From Pilibacter termitis (GTDB lineage Bacteria > Bacillota > Bacilli > Lactobacillales > Streptococcaceae), in assembly GCF_900167335.1 (NCBI RefSeq), contig NZ_FUXI01000005.1, positions 1-64,000 of the forward strand: a DNA stretch of 64,000 nt. Reading direction: 5' to 3'. Positions 54,697 to 62,087 of this stretch are shown here, piece after piece. The position numbers were made by a program, and so were the translations under genes. The notes under the pieces are model-generated. The model worked only from the letters and a program-made list of their open reading frames with translations, was not told the origin of the DNA and did not search any database. The stretch's first letter is position 1; every line of letters begins with the position of its first letter.

Positions 54697-55914
54697 TTAT
54701 CGTTTTTTATTGACGATGAGGAAGAAAATCGCTGTGACAACTAAAATGGCAGCTGCTATATAAAATCCCATAATTTTAGAACCTGTGCTGTCGGAAATCA
54801 TTCCTGTAATGGCTGGTGCCAAAACGGAAGAACTCATACCGAAAAAGTTGAATATTCCAAAAGTTGTTCCATAATTCTCTTTGGAGGCACTGTCACCAAT
54901 GAACGAAATGATAATCGGCTCTACTGCTAATTTTCCTAACAAACCGTATAAAATCAATCCGATTAATAACAACGTAGCATTTGGTGATTTTACCACGAGA
55001 AAAAGCATACCCGCTGCTGCAAGCTCTAAAAAGAGTATAAAACTGATTTTCTTTTCCTTAAATTTGTCAGACAATCGGCTGAAAAATAACGCTCCCGGAA
55101 TTGCCGCAAAAGCTACCAATGCCGAAGAAAAACCAATCGCAAGACCTTTAAAACCACGTTCTTCCTGTAAAAATGAAGGCAACCATGTCACAATCATGTA
55201 ATAACTATAACAAGTGCCAAAGTATAAAAGATAAGAGGCAATCATGTGAATATTGAACAAAGAACTGATTTTAATTTTTTCTTTTTTCTTCTCAACTGCT
55301 TGTTCTTCTACTTTTTCACTTTTTACGCTAGATTTTATGCCACGTGCAAATACTAGCACCATGACAAGAATCGTAATTGAACAGATATACATCATCATTT
55401 GCCAAGGCAAACCAACGCTTTTCACCAGCAAACTAGAGCCAATCAAGCCAATGCCCATACCAACGGCAGAACCGCTGTTGATAATCGCAGTGGAAAGTCC
55501 ACGTCTTTCGCTTGGAATACATTCACTTGACAGCGAATAGGCTGAACCATAATAAGACCCGCACCCTAAACCTGCAATAAAACTACCAATATAAATGGTC
55601 ATAAGCGTGCCAGATTTGGCAATCAAAAATGCTGCCGCTGCAAAAATAAGAAAGCCCGGAATTAACACAATTTTTCTACCTAGTTTGTCAACCAGTATCC
55701 CTGCTGGAATTTGCATTCCTGTATAACCAAAGAAATAACAGCTTGAAATCAATCCCATTTGAGCATTTGAATGAATCCCAATAGATTGCTGTATTTCTGG
55801 AAATAGCGGGGTAAGTGCTGAACGATAAATCCAAATGGCAATCCACCCCATACAGAGCATGACGATTACTTTTTGCCAATATGGAACGCCTGTTTTTGCT
55901 TCTGAAATTTCCAT
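54697..55914 (-). CDS. Major facilitator superfamily transporter
   Basis: About 405 residues from the ATG at 55914 (MEISEAKTG), with AGGAG 7 bases upstream. Twelve TM helices, the loop-2/3 motif GILVDKLGRKIV and FSRLSDKFKEKK at the mid loop fit MFS. The open frame upstream of this ATG is repeat sequence and is not coding. The cluster position suggests uptake of allantoate, another ureide or glyoxylate-related acid; the substrate is inference. The end of a family A repeat (GCTAGAC) directly abuts its ribosome site. Confidence 0.88.
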   Translation of the reverse strand: MEISEAKTGVPYWQKVIVMLCMGWIAIWIYRSALTPLFPEIQQSIGIHSNAQMGLISSCYFFGYTGMQIPAGILVDKLGRKIVLIPGFLIFAAAAFLIAKSGTLMTIYIGSFIAGLGCGSYYGSAYSLSSECIPSERRGLSTAIINSGSAVGMGIGLIGSSLLVKSVGLPWQMMMYICSITILVMVLVFARGIKSSVKSEKVEEQAVEKKKEKIKISSLFNIHMIASYLLYFGTCYSYYMIVTWLPSFLQEERGFKGLAIGFSSALVAFAAIPGALFFSRLSDKFKEKKISFILFLELAAAGMLFLVVKSPNATLLLIGLILYGLLGKLAVEPIIISFIGDSASKENYGTTFGIFNFFGMSSSVLAPAITGMISDSTGSKIMGFYIAAAILVVTAIFFLIVNKKR

Positions 55915-55926
55915 TTTAATTCTCCT

Positions 55927-56292
55927 GTCTAGCTGTGAGGGGCAGGAGGGTGTCGCTGTTCGCAATGCCACCTGAAGCTCTGCTTCAGGCAAGTAAATGG
56001 CATGGCTCTCTGCGACAAACTCCTGAACGCCCCTCGTAGCTTTTCGTTTTGTCTAGCTGTGAGGGACAGGAGGTGGGTCGCTGTTCGCAATGCCACCTGA
56101 AGCTCTGCTTCAGGCAAGTGAATGGCATGGCTCTCTGCGACAAACTCCTAAACGCCCCTCGTAGCTTTTCTTTGTCTAGCTACATGGTGCTGAAGTTTGG
56201 CAACTGTTCGCAACTGCACTGGAAACTTACGTTTCCAGCAAGTAAATGCTGTGGCTCACTGTTGCAAACTTCAAAACGCACCATTTCGCTTT
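55927..56292 (-). repeat. Tandem array of three family A palindromic repeats
   Basis: Copies are at 55927-56045, 56051-56170 and 56174-56292. The first two have inner hairpins CTGAAGC/GCTTCAG and middle arms TGCCA/TGGCA. The third has CTGGAAAC/GTTTCCAG, and its outer clamp ATGGTGC/GCACCAT replaces AGGGGC/GCCCCT on both sides. The array starts directly at the allC stop codon (TAA followed by AAAGCG) and ends at the MFS ribosome site. Confidence 0.92.
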
Positions 56293-57525
56293 TTATTCTT
56301 CGTAAGCCAGTTTGTAAAGTGAAGAAACTAACGCTTTTACACCTTCTACTAAATCTTTTGTTTCTGTCGCTTCTGCTGGATTGTGGCTAATGCCTGCAAT
56401 ACTTGGAACAAATAACATTGCCGTTGGTACAAATTGAGCAAAAATTTGAGAGTCATGTCCTGCACCACTGTGCATGAGTTGATAATCAAGTCCTTGTTCT
56501 TGACAAGAAGTTTCAAGCACTTTCACGATTTTTTCACACATTGGTACTGGTTTTTCGTCCATCCAACAATCAATGTCAATTGCCAATCCAAGTTCTTCTG
56601 CAATTTGTTTCATATCATTTTCAAGAATTTGTGTAAATTCATTGAGTTTTCCTTGGTCGGTATGACGGCAATCCATTGAGAAAACAACTTTTCCGGGAAC
56701 TACATTGACCGTATTTGGCATTACTTCCACATGACCAAACGTCAAAACAGTAGGATTTCCTTGAGCATTTGCTTTTTCAATGCTTTGGCTGACAATTTTG
56801 CTGTATCCGTAAATTGCATCTCTACGATATTCCATAGGAGTGGTTCCTGCATGGTTCGCCTCACCACTTAGAGTAATCGTATAACGTTTTTGACCAACAA
56901 TCGCATTGACCACACCAACGGATTTACCAATACGCTCCAAAACGTTTCCTTGTTCAATGTGAATTTCTACAAATGCCTTAATGTCATTACGGAATCGATT
57001 ATCCTCATCACGAAAATCAAATCCAGACTCTCGCATTGCCGTGACAAACGGCACTCCGTTTGCATCCGTTGCATTTTCAACATCACTTCGTTTAGCAAGT
57101 CCCCAAATATTTTTACTTCCCCAAAAAGCATATGGGAAACGACTTCCTTCTTCTTCTGCCATTGAAATGACTTCCAGACTTCTAAGCGGTTGACCGTACG
57201 TTTCTTTGAGGTATTTCACGGCAAGATACGCTGCGACAATCCCAAATTGACCGTCAAGACTTCCTCCGTTTACAACAGTATCTACGTGACTTCCTGACAT
57301 AATCGTTTCTTCTGGGTATTTACTTCCTGTCAAACGACCAAATAAATTCCCAACTTCGTCGAATGTTGTACTTAAACCAATTCCCTCGAATTTCTCTTTT
57401 AAACCATTTTGAGCAATTCGCCAATTTTCGTCGTACAACAAGCGACTAATCCCACCTGTTGGATCGCTACCAATCGCAGATAGCCAGCTAATGTTTTCTT
57501 CGACTTCTTGATAAAAGTTCTCCAT
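56293..57525 (-). CDS. allC: Allantoate amidohydrolase (M20 family)
   Basis: This 410-residue metal-dependent amidase converts allantoate to ureidoglycine, CO2 and ammonia. Metal ligands are visible as GSHVDTV, the GGSLDGQFG Asp, the EEGSRFP Glu and EIHIEQG His, with the closing HSGAGHDSQIF region. The AllC/ureidopropionase group differs little in sequence, but the neighbours point to AllC. GAGG precedes the ATG, and a cre-like box lies about 90 bases upstream. Confidence 0.93.
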   Translation of the reverse strand: MENFYQEVEENISWLSAIGSDPTGGISRLLYDENWRIAQNGLKEKFEGIGLSTTFDEVGNLFGRLTGSKYPEETIMSGSHVDTVVNGGSLDGQFGIVAAYLAVKYLKETYGQPLRSLEVISMAEEEGSRFPYAFWGSKNIWGLAKRSDVENATDANGVPFVTAMRESGFDFRDEDNRFRNDIKAFVEIHIEQGNVLERIGKSVGVVNAIVGQKRYTITLSGEANHAGTTPMEYRRDAIYGYSKIVSQSIEKANAQGNPTVLTFGHVEVMPNTVNVVPGKVVFSMDCRHTDQGKLNEFTQILENDMKQIAEELGLAIDIDCWMDEKPVPMCEKIVKVLETSCQEQGLDYQLMHSGAGHDSQIFAQFVPTAMLFVPSIAGISHNPAEATETKDLVEGVKALVSSLYKLAYEE

Positions 57526-57612
57526 TTCGTATTCCTCTTTTCTTTTTATTTTTTTGGAAAATCCTTGTGCTACACCTTTTTAGCCTTAGAAATTCCTTTA
57601 CCTTACACTTAT

Positions 57613-57628
57613 ATTGTAATCGTTTGCA
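57613..57628 (-). promoter_or_regulatory. Probable CcpA cre site upstream of allC
   Basis: On the minus strand TGCAAACGATTACAAT matches the cre consensus TGNAARCGNWWWCAW in full (only the optional W before it is G). A TATAAG -10-like box overlaps its downstream end, so CcpA binding would block the promoter. The rest of 57526-57720 is AT-rich without a gene. Confidence 0.65.
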
Positions 57629-57720
57629 CCTGGATTTCATTAGTTGGTTTAAACAAGAATAAAAACAATCTTTATCATTTTTATACAAAGACTTTTTTCT
57701 TAAAAACACCAGCTCCTCTA

Positions 57721-57763
57721 AAAAAAGAAACAATCACCTCACGCAAACAAAGCGATTGTTTCT
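57721..57763 (-). terminator. Terminator after the small cupin gene
   Basis: GAAACAATC and GATTGTTTC form a stem followed on the minus strand by seven T residues. It separates the cupin/glyoxylate genes from the allC group, giving allC its own transcription unit. Confidence 0.8.
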
Positions 57764-57772
57764 TATTGGCAC

Positions 57773-57825
57773 GGTTACCCAAATTATTGATTTTCGCTTA
57801 AACGGAATTTTTAAAGGTACCCTTA
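57773..57825. repeat. Partial inverted-repeat family B copy
   Basis: GGTTACCC at the left, a core similar to other copies (AAATTATTGATTTTCGC) and GGAATTTTTAAAGGTACCC at the right. The left terminal arm is missing. It ends just before the stop codon of the cupin gene. Confidence 0.65.
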
Positions 57826-57827
57826 TA

Positions 57828-58184
57828 TTATTCTGGTAAAATGAGATCCATTGGCTGTGGGCCTGCTACGCCTATTACCACAAAATCCTCATCACCTGTA
57901 TTCGTCATGCCATGCTGATCACCCGGATAAGAAATAATCATGTCCCCGCTTGTAATTTCTACTTCTTCGTTTGGACGTGGGTAAAATGTACCTGTTCCTC
58001 GCACAACAATCCACAAATCATCCGAAGTCGTATGCGAATGAGTAAAAATACTCTGCCCCGGTCTCAAGCACCATACTGCACCTGCAGTTTTTTCTGTTTC
58101 ATAAAAAATATTTTTCTTGCCTTCTTTTTCACAAAAACTCGTTACATCCGTCAACTTAAATAAACGTTCACTTATTGGATTCAT
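57828..58184 (-). CDS. Small cupin-domain protein
   Basis: 118 residues from the ATG at 58184 (MNPISERL), with AAGGAG upstream; earlier in-frame codons lie in repeat DNA. A single cupin barrel has metal-ligand candidates in THSHTTSDDLW and GDQHGMTN. It is not AllE (a bicupin), and no ureidoglycolate lyase signature is evident. It may be an enzyme or sensor for a small acid in the glyoxylate branch. Function unknown. Confidence 0.75.
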   Translation of the reverse strand: MNPISERLFKLTDVTSFCEKEGKKNIFYETEKTAGAVWCLRPGQSIFTHSHTTSDDLWIVVRGTGTFYPRPNEEVEITSGDMIISYPGDQHGMTNTGDEDFVVIGVAGPQPMDLILPE

Positions 58185-58216
58185 ATTGGTCTCCTTATTC
58201 CATTTTTTTCTTTTTT

Positions 58217-58460
58217 GTCTAGCTGTGAGGGGCAGGAGTTGGGCGACTGCTCGCAATGTCGCTTGAAGCTAACGCTTCAAGTGAATGAACGACATAGTTC
58301 GCTGTCGCAAACTCCTGAACGCCCCTCTACACTTTTCTTTGTCTAGCTACATGGTGCTGAAGTCTGGCAACTGTTCGCAACAGCACTGGAAACTACGTTT
58401 CCAGCAAGTAAATGCTGTGGCTCACTGTTGCAGACTTCAAAACGCACCATTACGCTTTTA
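58217..58460 (-). repeat. Tandem pair of family A palindromic repeats
   Basis: Copies are at 58217-58337 and 58341-58460. The first has outer arms CAGGAGTTGGGCGAC/GTCGCAAACTCCTG, middle arms TGTCG/CGACA and inner CTTGAAGC/GCTTCAAG. The second has the ATGGTGC/GCACCAT clamp, TGAAGTCTGGCAAC/GTTGCAGACTTCA arms and inner CTGGAAAC/GTTTCCAG. The pair begins a few bases after the glxK stop. Confidence 0.92.
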
Positions 58461-58466
58461 TTTTTT

Positions 58467-59624
58467 CTATTTATTCAAATTACCTTTAAACAATTGAGCA
58501 AATCGGAACAGTTGTTGGGTTGTTTTGCGAATTGCTTCTTTTGTTGATTGTGTTGATAGTATTTCTTGTTCGTTTGCGATACGTTGAATGGTGGGGAAAA
58601 AGGCAGAGATACCCATTTGATTGCATTTTTCTGCGTCTTTTGATACTCCTCCAGCAAGAGCAATGACTTTTTTTCCGTGTTTTTTCGCCATACTTGCCAC
58701 CGCAACGGGAACTTTTCCCATAAGTGATTGAGAATCAAGCATTCCCTCACCTGTTACCACTAAATCAGCTTGTTTGATTTTTTCCTCCAAGCCTGTCAAA
58801 CTCGCAATTTCTTCAAATCCTGACACGAGCCTTGAATCAAAATAGGAAAGAAAAGAAAAGGCAATTCCTCCTGCTGCTCCAGAACCCTCGTGTTCTCGGC
58901 ATTGTTTGTGGGTTACTTCTTCGGTTAGGCGACTAAAATTCAAAAGCAACTCATCTATTTCTTGCATTTCGTTTTCTTTGACACCTTTTTGTTTGCCAAA
59001 TACATAGGTTGCTCCGTTTTCACCGCATAAGACATTGCGAACATCACTTGCAAGTTTAAAGCGACATTCTTTCAATTCTGGTAGAAGTCCTTGACAGTCA
59101 ATTTTCGCTAGTTTTCGCATATCTTTGAGCAAATAACCTAGACTTTTTCCATTTTCATCTTGAAAATCAACGCCTAATGCACTCAACATTCCAATCCCTG
59201 CATCATTTGTCGCACTACCACCCAAACCAATCAGAAAATCTCTATATCCTTTTTTCACCAAGGAACGAATTTGCTCACCAAAGCCATAAGTGGTCGCCTC
59301 CCAAGGATTGAGAAGTTCTTTTTTCACAAGCGTAATGCCAGAAGTCTCGGCAATTTCTAAAATTGCGGTTTGATTTAAAATGCCGTATTTTGCAATAACC
59401 GATTTCTCAAACAACGGTCCTTGCACAAAACTGTAAGACGTAGGCTCTTGATTTTGATAAAAAATAGAATCTATCGTCCCCTCCCCACCGTCTGCTATTG
59501 GGGAAACAAAGACTTGCGGAACGTCATGTTCATACGCTTCTTCTATTCCTTTTTTCACTGCCTCTCCTGCTTCAATGGAGGTGACACTTCCCTTAAAGGA
59601 GTCCATTACAACCAATATTTTCAT
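58467..59624 (-). CDS. glxK: Glycerate kinase (GlxK/GarK type)
   Basis: This 385-residue kinase phosphorylates D-glycerate. Family features are the N-terminal MDSFKGSVTSIEAGEAVKKGI, PIADGGEGTIDS, GLGGSATNDAGIGML and the C-terminal VVTGEGMLDSQSLMGK. Enzymes of this class give 2- or 3-phosphoglycerate. It closes the glyoxylate branch (Gcl, Hyi, hydroxypyruvate reductase, kinase). AAGGAG precedes the ATG, 32 bases after the reductase gene. Confidence 0.95.
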   Translation of the reverse strand: MKILVVMDSFKGSVTSIEAGEAVKKGIEEAYEHDVPQVFVSPIADGGEGTIDSIFYQNQEPTSYSFVQGPLFEKSVIAKYGILNQTAILEIAETSGITLVKKELLNPWEATTYGFGEQIRSLVKKGYRDFLIGLGGSATNDAGIGMLSALGVDFQDENGKSLGYLLKDMRKLAKIDCQGLLPELKECRFKLASDVRNVLCGENGATYVFGKQKGVKENEMQEIDELLLNFSRLTEEVTHKQCREHEGSGAAGGIAFSFLSYFDSRLVSGFEEIASLTGLEEKIKQADLVVTGEGMLDSQSLMGKVPVAVASMAKKHGKKVIALAGGVSKDAEKCNQMGISAFFPTIQRIANEQEILSTQSTKEAIRKTTQQLFRFAQLFKGNLNK

Positions 59625-59656
59625 TTCTTCGTTCTCCTTGTGCTACTTCAAGTATT

Positions 59657-60616
59657 TTATTGATTTACCACATTTACAGGAGTTGACGCCAAGAATTTTG
59701 CTACATTTTCTACTGCAATATTCATCAATCGTTCTCTTGCCTCCTTGGTTGCCCAAGCAATATGTGGTGTGATAATAATATTTTTCGCTTTTAACAATGG
59801 ATTGTCGCTATTAATTGGCTCTGTTGAAACAACGTCAAGTGCTGCTCCTCTGATTTTTCCACTGTTCAATGCTTCTGCAACATCTGCCTCGTTGATAAGC
59901 GGACCACGTGAATTATTTATCAACATCACTCCGTCTTTCATTTTAGCAATGCTTTCTTTATTAATCATTCCCTCAGTTTCTGGGAATAGCGGGCAATGAA
60001 GTGAAATGACATCACTCTCACTCAACAATTCATCTAATTCAACAAATGTTGCTTGTGCGTTTGGCACATTTGCGTGTTTGTCGTAAGCAAGAATTTCCAT
60101 ACCGAGAGCTTGAGCAATTTCACCAACTTTTTGCCCAATACGACCAAAGCCAATAATCCCTAGTTTTTTGCCAGAAAGCTCCGTCAATGGATGTAGCCAG
60201 TAGCACCAATCTTGATTGTTCGTCCATTCTCCACGTTTTACACTATCCGAATGTTCTCCTATATGATGACACAATTCAAGCAAGAGAGCAATCGCATATT
60301 GAGCAACTGTATCTGTTCCGTAGGTTGGGATATTTGTCACAAGTATTCCTGCCTCTTTTGCTGCTTGTATATCTACCACATTATACCCTGTTGCCAATAC
60401 ACCAATATATTTCAAATTCGGTATAGCATCGAAAATTGTTTTCGTCAAAGGCGTTTTATTGGTCAACACAATTTCAGCCTCTCCAATACGTTCAACAATT
60501 TCCTTCTCTGACAATTTGCTACGATCATAAACCGTCAAATCTCCCAAATTGCCTAGTTTGTCCCATGATAAATCCCCCGGGTTTTCTGTATAACCGTCTA
60601 AAACAACAATTTTCAT
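59657..60616 (-). CDS. D-2-hydroxyacid dehydrogenase, probable hydroxypyruvate reductase
   Basis: This 319-residue protein has the NAD-binding GIIGFGRIGQKVGEIAQ (about 153-169), catalytic Arg in INNSRGPLIN, Glu in the STEPINSDNPL region and His in TPHIAWAT. The D37-type Asp after the first Rossmann strand (LAYDKH) favours NADH. Glycerate dehydrogenases have this layout. In context it should reduce hydroxypyruvate, made by Hyi, to D-glycerate. AAAGG precedes the ATG. Confidence 0.88.
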   Translation of the reverse strand: MKIVVLDGYTENPGDLSWDKLGNLGDLTVYDRSKLSEKEIVERIGEAEIVLTNKTPLTKTIFDAIPNLKYIGVLATGYNVVDIQAAKEAGILVTNIPTYGTDTVAQYAIALLLELCHHIGEHSDSVKRGEWTNNQDWCYWLHPLTELSGKKLGIIGFGRIGQKVGEIAQALGMEILAYDKHANVPNAQATFVELDELLSESDVISLHCPLFPETEGMINKESIAKMKDGVMLINNSRGPLINEADVAEALNSGKIRGAALDVVSTEPINSDNPLLKAKNIIITPHIAWATKEARERLMNIAVENVAKFLASTPVNVVNQ

Positions 60617-60678
60617 AATGAATTCCTTTCGTTTTCTTCATAAATGATCAAAACTTGAGTTTCGCCTGCTTTTCTTTG

Positions 60679-61166
60679 GATAGCTATGAGTGGCTGAAGT
60701 TTGGCAACTGCTCACAATGTCGCTCACAACTTTGTTGTGAGTAAATAAACGACAGTATTCGCTGTTGCAAACTTCAAACCGCCCCTCTTGCTTTTCTGTG
60801 TCTAGCTATGAGGGGCAGGGTTTTGGTCGTTGTTCGCTATGCCACTTGAAGCTTTGCTTCAAGCAAGTAAATGGCATGGCTCACTACGACAAAACCCTGA
60901 ACGCCCCTCTCCGCTTTTCTGTGTCTAGCTACGAGGGGCAGGAGTTTGGTCGCTGTTCGCAATACCACCTGAAGCCGTGCTTCAAGCAAGTAAATGGCAT
61001 GGCTCACTACGACAAAACCCTGAACGCCCCTCTCCGCTTTTCTGTGTCTAGCTACGAGGGGCAGGAGTTTGGTCGCTGTTCGCAATACCACCTGAAGCCG
61101 TGCTTCAGGCAAGTAAATGGCATGGCTCACTACGACAAACTCCAGAACGCCCCTCTCCGCTTTTCT
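60679..61166 (-). repeat. Tandem array of four family A palindromic repeats
   Basis: Copies are at 60679-60797, 60800-60920, 60923-61043 and 61046-61166. Copy 1 has inner CTCACAAC/GTTGTGAG. Copy 2 has outer CAGGGTTTTGGTCGT/ACGACAAAACCCTG and inner CTTGAAGC/GCTTCAAG. Copy 4 has outer CAGGAGTTTGGTCG/CGACAAACTCC and inner CTGAAGC/GCTTCAG. Copy 3 is a hybrid: left half like copy 4, right half like copy 2. The array starts directly at the hyi stop codon. Confidence 0.93.
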
Positions 61167-62069
61167 TTACTCCTCCAATAATGCCCATGCTCTGTTTATC
61201 ACACGTTTTGTTTGTGCGATTACTATATCGGCATCTTCGTATGCTCGTGGGGTTACTTCAAATGATAAAATCATTGGGTTGTGTTTGTCAAATAATCCCT
61301 CATTTTTGCAGACTTGGAAGAAATCTAGTAGTTCTTCTGTTCCATTTTCACTATTTGGGAAATCAAAACGTGGGTGCAAATCACCAAATGCCTCACAATC
61401 TTCCTTGATTACTGCATTCCCAATGTGCAAATGTGTAATGTATGGTCGAGTTGTTTGAATCACGAACTTGCTTGTTTCGTGCGTAATCGGGAAATGTGAC
61501 AAGTCAACAATCAATCCAAAATTATTGCACACATTGCGAACATCTCCTGCAAATTTTGCCGCAAGAGGTGCAGGACCTATCAAGGATTTTTTATCCACAT
61601 CAAAATCGAACACTTCTAGCTCAACGCTCATCTCTTTTTCAGCTGCATATTTACAGACATTGATCGTTGTTTTCAATAATTGAGCATATGCCACTTCTTT
61701 CGTTTCTTCCTCGTATTTTCCTGACAAAAAGGCAATTCCTTTTGCACCAAGATATTCCGCCTCGTCCACTGATTCCAAGAGAATTTTCTCTGCTTTTAAG
61801 CGTTCTGTTTCATCCAGTGCATTTGGGTTTAAACCGCCGCCCAATAAACGTGGTTGCACGCCATATGCCACACGCAAACCAGATTGTGCAATAAGTTCTT
61901 TGACTTCTTTGCGTTTTTCTTCGTCTGCAATATGTGTAATTTCTACTGCACGAAAATCTGCATCTTTTGCTACATTTTTCAACGTTTCTAGCACATCATA
62001 ACGTGCTTGTGGATAACTCATAAATTGAATTAAACCTAAATCAAAGTATTTTGCTAATGGTTCTTTCAT
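61167..62069 (-). CDS. Hydroxypyruvate isomerase-like TIM-barrel protein
   Basis: This 300-residue AP-endonuclease-2/xylose-isomerase-like barrel has metal-ligand candidates in VELEVFDFD, LIVDLSHFPIT, THLHIGN and the late LSFEVTPR. Hydroxypyruvate isomerase (Hyi) interconverts tartronate semialdehyde and hydroxypyruvate and usually follows gcl, as here (18 bases downstream). Sequence alone does not exclude another sugar-acid isomerase, but context supports the Hyi role. GGAAGG precedes the ATG. Confidence 0.75.
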   Translation of the reverse strand: MKEPLAKYFDLGLIQFMSYPQARYDVLETLKNVAKDADFRAVEITHIADEEKRKEVKELIAQSGLRVAYGVQPRLLGGGLNPNALDETERLKAEKILLESVDEAEYLGAKGIAFLSGKYEEETKEVAYAQLLKTTINVCKYAAEKEMSVELEVFDFDVDKKSLIGPAPLAAKFAGDVRNVCNNFGLIVDLSHFPITHETSKFVIQTTRPYITHLHIGNAVIKEDCEAFGDLHPRFDFPNSENGTEELLDFFQVCKNEGLFDKHNPMILSFEVTPRAYEDADIVIAQTKRVINRAWALLEE

Positions 62070-62087
62070 TTTTCGTTCCGTCCTTCC

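Noticed and set aside
55915-56117. Extended N-terminus of the MFS transporter and a 62-residue ORF beside it
   Set aside because: The extra residues are translated repeat sequence, and the ATG at 55914 has a good ribosome site and starts the family-like protein.
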